Origin: Sinotaia quadrata
Taxonomy: Eukaryota; Mollusca; Gastropoda; Architaenioglossa; Viviparidae
Assembly (NCBI GenBank): GCA_028829895.1
Contig: CM054179.1
Location: forward strand, 72,203,663 to 72,267,662
Direction: 5' to 3'
DNA: 64,000 nt
Below, piece after piece: positions 51,301-60,300 of the stretch. Under the pieces are notes generated by a model. The model made no database searches and had not been told where the DNA came from. It saw only the letters and a program-made list of their open reading frames with translations. Made by a program: the position numbers and the translations under genes. Each line of letters starts with the position of its first letter. Within the stretch, counting starts at the first letter, position 1.

Positions 51301-54300
51301 AGCCTTCTCAATAGCGGGATAGATCTGTCCAACCGAACTCTCAGACAGGGGGGAGAATAAGTTGGTCCCTCGTGTCGTTAACTGCATACAACCAGCGTCG
51401 CATGCATCGGGTTTTCCTGGACAGTGAACTTTCCACTTTGCCAAAAGTTATACTGAGTAATTTTGCCTCGTTACTCAATATATGGCATCAGACGGATGGA
51501 AAACGGATGGAAAGAGATTATTGCAGCTTTCCTTTATGAACTCTCTGTACATGAGATAATTCATACGTGAAGTTAGACTGGCTTCAGACGAATCGACGTT
51601 TTCAACATTGAGAGTAAAAGTCTTCATTTTGCCTCTTATATAGCTTTCACTGAAGGTTTCCAAAACTTCCAGAAGCTATGTCCTGTGACATGATTTTTGC
51701 CTTGGATATATAGTGGTAATCGTGATGCACGCTTTTCTGTGGTCAATCCTAATGCGCACTGGCCATTTCACTCGTCAACAACATGTGACGGTATTGCGCA
51801 GTTGTCCCAATTTATTTAATATACATATTCTTCATAAACTAATATATATATTCAATATGACATGATTAACACACACTGCGTCACGAACGTCTGTCTACTA
51901 AAGAGATCTTAGGTGACCGTTACTGGAATTTACATGCTACATACGAAAAATAACAAAAACTCGGATTACTTCAATTAGTTTTGTTAGCGGTTTTTTAAAA
52001 TGAAATAAAATATAATTTCGGTCCCTCATTTCCTGTGACAACCCCCTTCTTAAAATTGATTGGAGCTCACAGAGTGGAAATCAAATAGGAACAAAAAAAT
52101 TTTATTTCACACGATAGTCCCCACAGGAATTATATGCACATCTGTGGAGAGACTATCCTCTCTCTTGTTTATATCGCGGTTATGGCATGCCGGGATAATG
52201 CATCGGCACCCGAATTTTCTCTGCCCGCGATGTGTTCGACAACGAAGCTATACTCCTGTAGCAGGAGTGTCCATCTAGTTAGCCTAGCGTTATCATACAT
52301 GCTAGTGCGCAGATATGTCAGCGGCTTATGATCGCACTGCAGGATGAATGGTTTAGAGTACAGATAAGCACTAAATTTCTTGAGTGCCCATACGATTGCT
52401 AAGCACTCTTTTTCAATCGTAGAATACCGTGTCTCACGATCTAATAGTTTCTTAGAAGCGTATGCTACCGGTAGGTATTCGTCATCTGTCTCTTGGAGAA
52501 GTATGGCACCGAGGCCTTCGTCTGATGCGTCGGTCCTGACAATAAATCTTTTGTCAAAGTCTGGTAACTGTAGGACGGGTTTACTGGTCAAGATGTCCTT
52601 CACTTTTTCGAGGGCGGTGGTGCACTCTGCCGTCCATCGTATTTTCGTAGGTTGTTTGTTCCCAGTTAAGTCCGTCAGTGGTTTAAGAAGCGTACTGAAG
52701 TTTGGGACAAATTTTCGGTAGTACCCCACTAGCCCCAAAACTGCCCTGACCTGTTTCTTTGTAGTCGGTAAGGTCATGTCACGAATGGCTGCAGTTAAGT
52801 CTAGATTTGGGCCTATTTGTCCGTCACTTATGATATGGCCAAGAAATTCAATCTCCCGAAAGCCCGCGCGTACTTTGGAAGGTTTCACGGTCAATTTATG
52901 GCGCTCGAGAATGTCAAGTAGACCACCCACTGAGGATAAATGTTGGTCCCATGTTCCTGTTGCTACCAGTATGTCATCAAAGAAATTCAATGCGTTAACG
53001 CTCTCTAACGGTAATTTTCGCATGAAACGCGCGAATGTTGCGGGTGCGTTCGCTAGTCCGAACGGTAGTCGGCAAAACTGAAACAAGCCTAGCGGAGTTG
53101 GGAAGGCTGTTTTTGGTCTGTCGTCTATAGCAACTGACAGTTGCCAGTACCCTTTGCACATGTCAAACTTTGAAAAGTAATGTGCCTTAGTTAGTTTTGC
53201 GAATAATTCGTCCTGATTTGGGATAGGTTCCGCATCGAATTCAGTTATCTCATTTAACTGTCTGTAGTCCACACAAAAACGAAGCGTACCGTCTTTCTTT
53301 TTAACTAAGACGACCGGTGATGAATATGGGGAGATTGACTGTTCAATCACGCCCTGTTTTTGCATTTCACGCACCTGTTCTGCTATGTACTTTGTGCTCT
53401 CGTATTTCTGTGGGTACTGTTTTAAGCGTATCGGTTTGTCACTTAAAAGTTTGATGCGGTGTTCAACCAAATCTGAGTGGCCCGGTTGGTCGGTGAATAT
53501 GCGCGCGTGTCTGTGTAAGAGTTCTGACATTGCGTCGCGCTGTTCGACAGTTAAGTTCGAGTCAATCTCGACTTGATCGACTGTAACTGCGGGGTTAGGT
53601 GTGGTTTCGGCGGACATCATGTCTGTTCTGAAATTGGAGTCTTCCAATTGTATCAGTGCGACATTCACGTTTTGTATCTGTTCGTCGCTGCGTTCATAGT
53701 AACGCTTGAGCATATTTATGTGATAGATTTTCTGCTTATTTCCTATCTGTATGCTGTAGTCGTTCTGCTTCACACGCTTAATAACGCGGTAGGGTCCACG
53801 CCAGTGCATTTGCATGCGGTTGTTATGCGTGGGCCGCAAGAGTAACACGAGCTGACCTGGTTCGAGGTCACGTTCCACAGCCGTACGGTCAAAATTTCGC
53901 TTGTATCGGGGTTGTTTTTCGCGAATGTTTTCCTGTGCTAAGTGACATGTCTCGGTCAGACGTTGACGTAGTTCGGCTACGTACGTGTGAACATCTTTAC
54001 CATCGGTCACAGTGTCTCCCTTGACCCATGTTTCTTTAATTAGCTTAAGGGGACCACGAGGTTGTCTGCCGTATAGTAGTTGGAACGGTGAATAGCCCGT
54101 ACTCTCTTGTGGGAGTTCGCGATACGCGAAGAGTAATGGTGCTAGAAAACGTGGCCACTGGTCGGGTTGTTCCGAGGCCATTTTAATTAACATTTTCTTT
54201 ATTGTACCGTTGAAACGTTCAACGGCACCATTAGACTGAGCGTGATAGGGTGATGAGAACAACTGTTTACACGCTAGTAGACGCATTGTTTCAGCCATCA

Positions 54301-57300
54301 TTGCTGAGGTGAATTGAGTGTCCTGGTCACTCAATATTTCTCGAGGTACACCAGTACGAGAAAATACGTCTATTAAAGCGTCTGCGACTTCGATCGCTGT
54401 GATGCCCTTTAATGCGACTGCTTCTGGATATCGTGTTGCAAAATCCACGATTGTTAGGATATAGCGATATCCTCCTTCGGCCGCGGGAATGATTGGGCCA
54501 ATAATGTCTACTGCGACTTTTAGGAATGGTTCCTCTACTGTTGGTACTATCTCGAGGGGAACTCGACTGACACGCCCTCGGTCGATATGTTGCTGACACT
54601 GCGTACATGTACGAACGTACGAGTGAACATCCCTACTCAGGCCTGGCCAAAAAAAGTCCTCGCGAATTCGCTGCTCAGTGCGACGCGCGCCCTGATGTCC
54701 AGACATGATTGAGTCGTGTGCAAAGCTAAGAATCAGCGGTCTGAGTGGCGTAGGGGTAAATAAACACGTGGTGCTTCTAGTATCATTTTCCTTAAAGTCG
54801 GTGCGCCGAAACGCTAGTCCGTCCTTCAGGAAATACGTCATTGTTGCGTACTTGCTGGACGTAATAGTGTTTTTCCGTGCCAGCTTTAGCATTGAGGATA
54901 AACTTTTGTCCTCCTGCTGCAGGTGACTGAGTTGACTTGGGGTCAACTGCGGAAATGTATTCTCGACTATCTTTAGAGCTGGGGGTCCTTGTTTACTACG
55001 TTCCCGTTGTGCTCTAGTGGTTACGGGGAGAACAGGATAGATGCCCTCAGTGTGTGTGTCACACTGCCCGGGTGATAGTATGAATCCGAACTGCATGTCT
55101 CTTATTACTGCGGCGGTGACTGTACCGGAAAATACGGATGACGTAACATGTACCGTGGCTCTTGGACATGTACTAAGGTGTCCCATAACACATCGAATGC
55201 GGACACTTCCTCTTAGATACTGTTCAGGGCGTACAAGTTTAGCATTTATGCAGCTTATGGATGCGCCTGTATCGACCAGTATTTTGACTTTTTGTCCGTT
55301 TACTGTAGCCTGTTGGGACTTTAGAGTTGCACCTGTTTCAGTGCATACCTTTACATCACGTGGACTGGGACAGTTCTGAGAACTATGCCCCTTCCCTTTG
55401 CAAGTGTAACATGTCATAGGTGGGGAGTCACGTGTGTGACGTTGTACGTCTTGTGACTTAGTATACGTCCGTTGTACCGGTTCGGTTTTTTCCGATTTCG
55501 TCATTGGTCGGTTCGGTTTCGGTGTATACTTCTGCCGATTTGTTGGAGGAGGGCGTGGTCCACTCCTCGTAATTACCGGATCAGGGTAATCATTATACGT
55601 GTCTGCTAACTTCAACATATCACTGAAGTTAGTCGGGGGATTTCGCTGCAAATATGTCGTCATTGCAGGCGGAGCAATATGGAGAAATTGATCTCTTAAT
55701 ATCAAATCAAATAGGCCCTCATATGTCTTCTGGATATCTGTCAAATCAATCCATCTATCAAGATAATGGCGTAACCGGGTACCGAAGGCTTGCATGGTGT
55801 CATTTGCTTTAGGTATGGCTCTCCTAAACATTTTTCGAAAGCCTTCTGCTGTACATTGAAAAGTACGCATCAAACCCGTTTTGAGATCTGCATAAGTAAT
55901 AGCGGGATCGCGCGTTAGATCAGTAAATGCGCGCGAGCTTTCACCTTGAAGTATTTGACCCAGTTGTTGTTTCTTTTCAATGTCACTGTAATTAAAGTTG
56001 GCAATGAAACTGTCAAAGCGTGTCAAAAACTCGTCAATCGTCTCGACTTCAGGGTTAAAGAAAGCTAGCCGTGTACGGGGTTTATTTAATTCGGCCTGTT
56101 GCTTAGCAGTCCCATCTAACAACTTCTCTCTAGCTGTTACCTCTTGCTTAGCTAATTCAAGCTGTTCCTGATGTGCTCTAGCTTTTAACTTAAGCTTTCT
56201 CTCTTCTGCTTCCTGCCTTTTATCTTCTAAATCCCTAGCTGACTGAATCTTTAATAACTCTATTTCTCTCATATCTTGGATTTCTTTCTCTTTAAAATCT
56301 CTCGCCTCTTTCGCTCTTTTCTCCTCTAGCTCTCTCAAAGTTTGCATCTCTAGCTGTTTAGCTAACTCTCTTTTTTCCTCTAGCTCTCTCAGGTCTTTCA
56401 TCTCTAGCTGTCTAGCTAACTGTCTCTTATCTTCTAGCTCTATAGCCTCTTTCGATCTTTTTTCCTCTAGCTCTCTCGCCTCTTTCGATCTTTTTTCCTC
56501 TAGCTCTCTCGCCTCTTTCGATCTTTTTTCCTCTAGCTCTCTCAAAGCTTGCATCTCTAAATCCTTAGCTACCTGTCTCTTTTCTTCTAGCTCTCTCGCC
56601 TCTTTCGCCTCATTTTCTTTCGCAACATACCATTTAGCTATCTCCTCATCCACGTATTTCTTTAACTCGGCTTTCTCATACCCGAATTCTCTGCCCATAG
56701 CCATGAGTTCTTTCTTTATGTTTACTAGCTCGGCCATTTTTAAAATTGCTAGTTATCACGAGTATGGATATAGTGATTTAGAATATTCGCGGGATTTTGA
56801 CCTCTGTAGGTCACAAGTGGTGCAATGGTGTGCGTATGAACACCAGCTACCACGTGATTAGGATTATTACAAACACGAGTAAAAGAAATCCTAATCGGAA
56901 ATTTGCAAAGTTAGCAAAATTAGCAAAACAACAGTTGCTAATGTAGCGTACAGAATATCGATCTATGTACGTCTAAACACGAGTCGGTACGCGTTAACGA
57001 TAATAGCGTAAAGATTATAAACTTATTTCAACACAATAATAAGTCTTATCAAAATCCAGTTCACCTAAGTCTCAATAGCAAAGCCCTAACATGCAATACA
57101 CAATGCATAATGGTGATGAGATAGAAAAGCAGGAAAGAGATGACACTTTCTTACAACAACACAATTTACCTTGTCAGATCACGGTCAGTGGTCACCAGAT
57201 GTCACAAAACGAGTAGGCTCGTTACAAGCCGACCCGAGCTGAAGTTAGAGATGCAAGGGGTGAAGTCTATTTTTAGCCTGCTCCGGTGCACCTCCAAGAA

Positions 57301-60300
57301 AAGCCCGTGACGTGTGCCAGTACTACGTCGCGTCAAGTTGTTACATAGACACACATGACACACACCATTGATGTTTGGGTGGGGCCCAATTTATTAGTGT
57401 CATGCCAAGGAACGTTTTATTGGCGGTGTGTGTTGTGAGTGTGTATCATAAATGTGAATAAATGGACGAACAGACGAACGGTGCAAAACAATAGTACAAA
57501 TTCTTTCGTCCCTCTCAAAAATTATGAATAACAAGAGAGTTGAAAGATGTTTAAATCAGGTTATTTATTCCCGATTTAAAAGGGGCACTACTCTTTCGCA
57601 CAGTGATTAATCATTCATTCAACTTTCCAATGTCATACACTCTGTGGGAAATAAGGGGAGATGAAAATGATGAAATTCAAAATATAAAATAAAGATTAAT
57701 TACACAATTCTTATGCGGCAAATGGGGCCGCTTTAACAATAGTTGACATGTAAAATAAGCATTACTTTTAACATTAGAGTTCTTATTTTGCAAACGATAT
57801 AATAGTGTTCATTTTCTTAAGAGTCCTAGACTTAAGTATGTGCGCGTTAGCCGTGCTAATGATTACTCACTATTAATGTCAGAGTTCCAAGGAGATGACG
57901 TAATCTCACACGTCACTTATAAGCGGCACTTCAAAGTGAAGACGGGACGCAATTGAGGCGTCGCATTACAGGTGAAGATTCTGCAGAATCTAGGCACCAC
58001 TTTCAGATTATCACTGGGGAGAAATCTGAAATTTAGCTGACTGTTGTCAGCCTCGATAATTATCGTTGTACCGGTTGTCGTGGAAACGGACATCCCAACG
58101 ACGTTTAGCATTATCGGGTAGAGTCGTCCAGTGGGATGTGTCGTCGCATTACATTGAGTGTAGAAATCCGGGTATCTGTAAGATTTGACCTCGGTGCTAG
58201 CCTTCTCAATAGCGGGATAGATCTGTCCAACCGAACTCTCAGACAGGGGGGAGAATAAGTTGGTCCCTCGTGTCGTTAACTGCATACAACCAGCGTCGCA
58301 TGCATCGGGTTTTCCTGGACAGTGAACTTTCCACTTTGCCAAAAGTTATACTGAGTAATTTTGCCTCGTTACTCAATATATGGCATCAGACGGATGGAAA
58401 ACGGATGGAAAGAGATTATTGCAGCTTTCCTTTATGAACTCTCTGTACATGAGATAATTCATACGTGAAGTTAGACTGGCTTCAGACGAATCGACGTTTT
58501 CAACATTGAGAGTAAAAGTCTTCATTTTGCCTCTTATATAGCTTTCACTGAAGGTTTCCAAAACTTCCAGAAGCTATGTCCTGTGACATGATTTTTGCCT
58601 TGGATATATAGTGGTAATCGTGATGCACGCTTTTCTGTGGTCAATCCTAATGCGCACTGGCCATTTCACTCGTCAACAACATGTGACGGTATTGCGCAGT
58701 TGTCCCAATTTATTTAATATACATATTCTTCATAAACTAATATATATATTCAATATGACATGATTAACACACACTGCGTCACGAACGTCTGTCTACTAAA
58801 GAGATCTTAGGTGACCGTTACTGGAATTTACATGCTACATACGAAAAATAACAAAAACTCGGATTACTTCAATTAGTTTTGTTAGCGGTTTTTTAAAATG
58901 AAATAAAATATAATTTCGGTCCCTCATTTCCTGTGACAGAGTCGTTATCAGGAAAATAGAGTCGTTATCCGGACGACACAGTCGTTATCAGGACAATAGA
59001 GTCGTTATCAGGACTATAGAATCGTTGTCTGAACGATAGAGTTTTATCTGGACAATAGAGTCTCTTCATCGGGACAATAGAGTCTTTTCTCTGGATAATA
59101 AAACATAATAACATTGAAAAAGCGTAGTTGATGCTATCTGTGAATATATAATTATAATTTGAAGTAAATGTACGATGTGCTGCATTATGATGTGTTGTGA
59201 AATTTCATAGTGCATTAGAGTTAGTTAAATTATTAAAAAATATTAAATAAACCTGTTTAAATTTTCAAAGAAGACTTTAGGAATGCTTTTGTCTGAAATA
59301 TTAATAGATAATTGTATTTTCCAAATACAAAGAAACAGGAAAAAGGTCTTAATGCAGTTAAAATTAATTTGAAGAATACTTCCTTAGAGAGCAGAGAGCA
59401 ATAATATTTTGGAAATTAATTATTAAAGCAGAACTGGGACATCAAATACAGTTTGTGGTTTAAGTAGAAACAAACTTTAAGATTCACAATGCATATAATT
59501 CCTAAGGAGAGGCAAGCACTATAGGAATGTAGAGTTGTCTAACCTGTAAATCCTGAATTAGAGCACTCATCTTTGCATGCCTCATGCCTCGCAGGTAGAG
59601 AGACTGCACAAGAACATAACACCACTCATGATAGCTTGTCTCATGTCTCATAGGTAGAAACACTTTACCAGGACATAACACCACTCAGGATAGCTTGACT
59701 CCTGTAGAAAGACTTTACTAGGACATATCACCACTCATTGCTGGCTTGTCACATGTAGAAAGACTTTACTAGGACATATCACCACTCAATGCTGGCTCGT
59801 TTCATAGGTAGAAAGACTGTACAACAACATAACACCACTCATGCTGAATCGTTACATGTCTCATAGGTAGAAAGAGTGTACCACGACATAACACCACTCA
59901 TGCTGAATCGTTACATGTCTCATAGGTAGAAAGAGTGTACCACGACATAACACCACTCATGATGGCGTGCGTTGAGGACCACCGTCGAATGGTTGAAGTT
60001 CTTCTGGAGATGGGTGCTGACGTCAACCACTGTGTTGATGACAAAACGCCGCTTCTTGCGTGCCTGCAAGGGTATGCTATTCACAGTGATCTTGCTAATA
60101 TTTACTACTGATATTAATACTATGAAGGTTAACGTGTTAACTGATCCTTCTTAATTAATACAATAAATTTCTCAGAGGAAATACAAATATCATTCACATT
60201 AAAAATATTGCAAGGTTCAAATACGCACAGTGATACAAATCTAGAACTAAATGCAGACCAAAAATACAAGTCATTTCCATTATGAACAATCAGGCTACGG

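Larger units (their letters stand above)
50302..52040 (-). repeat. LTR (left; 3' LTR of the minus-strand element)
   Basis: 1739 bp with TGTCAC...GTGACA ends, offset exactly 6898 bp from the right LTR with no length change. Contains an AATAAA (50666-50671, minus), a TATATAA (51636-51642, minus) and a 141-codon open frame. Confidence 0.95.
50297..58943 (-). mobile_element. intact Gypsy-type LTR retrotransposon with integrase-before-RT (Gmr1-like) order
   Basis: The element proper is 50302-58938 (8637 bp), in minus orientation, flanked by a GAGTC target duplication at 50297-50301 and 58939-58943. Two LTRs of 1739 bp begin TGTCAC and end GTGACA. Between them lie a leader with a possible primer-binding site, one unbroken 1522-codon Gag-Pol frame (56737-52169) and a purine tract (AAGAAGGGGGT in the element's sense) next to its 3' LTR. 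The LTRs look identical wherever I compared them, which, with the open frame, points to a recent insertion. Sequence motifs are Ty3/Gypsy-type, but integrase precedes RT and RNase H, the order described for Gmr1-like elements. Confidence 0.92.

Noticed and set aside
51019..51444. LTR open frame as an envelope gene
   Set aside because: No signal peptide, transmembrane segment or fusion-type motif, and the position in the LTR is wrong for env.
52169..56737. Classification as a Copia element because of the integrase-RT order
   Set aside because: The RT, RNase H, integrase and GPY/F-like module are Gypsy-type; only the domain order resembles Copia.
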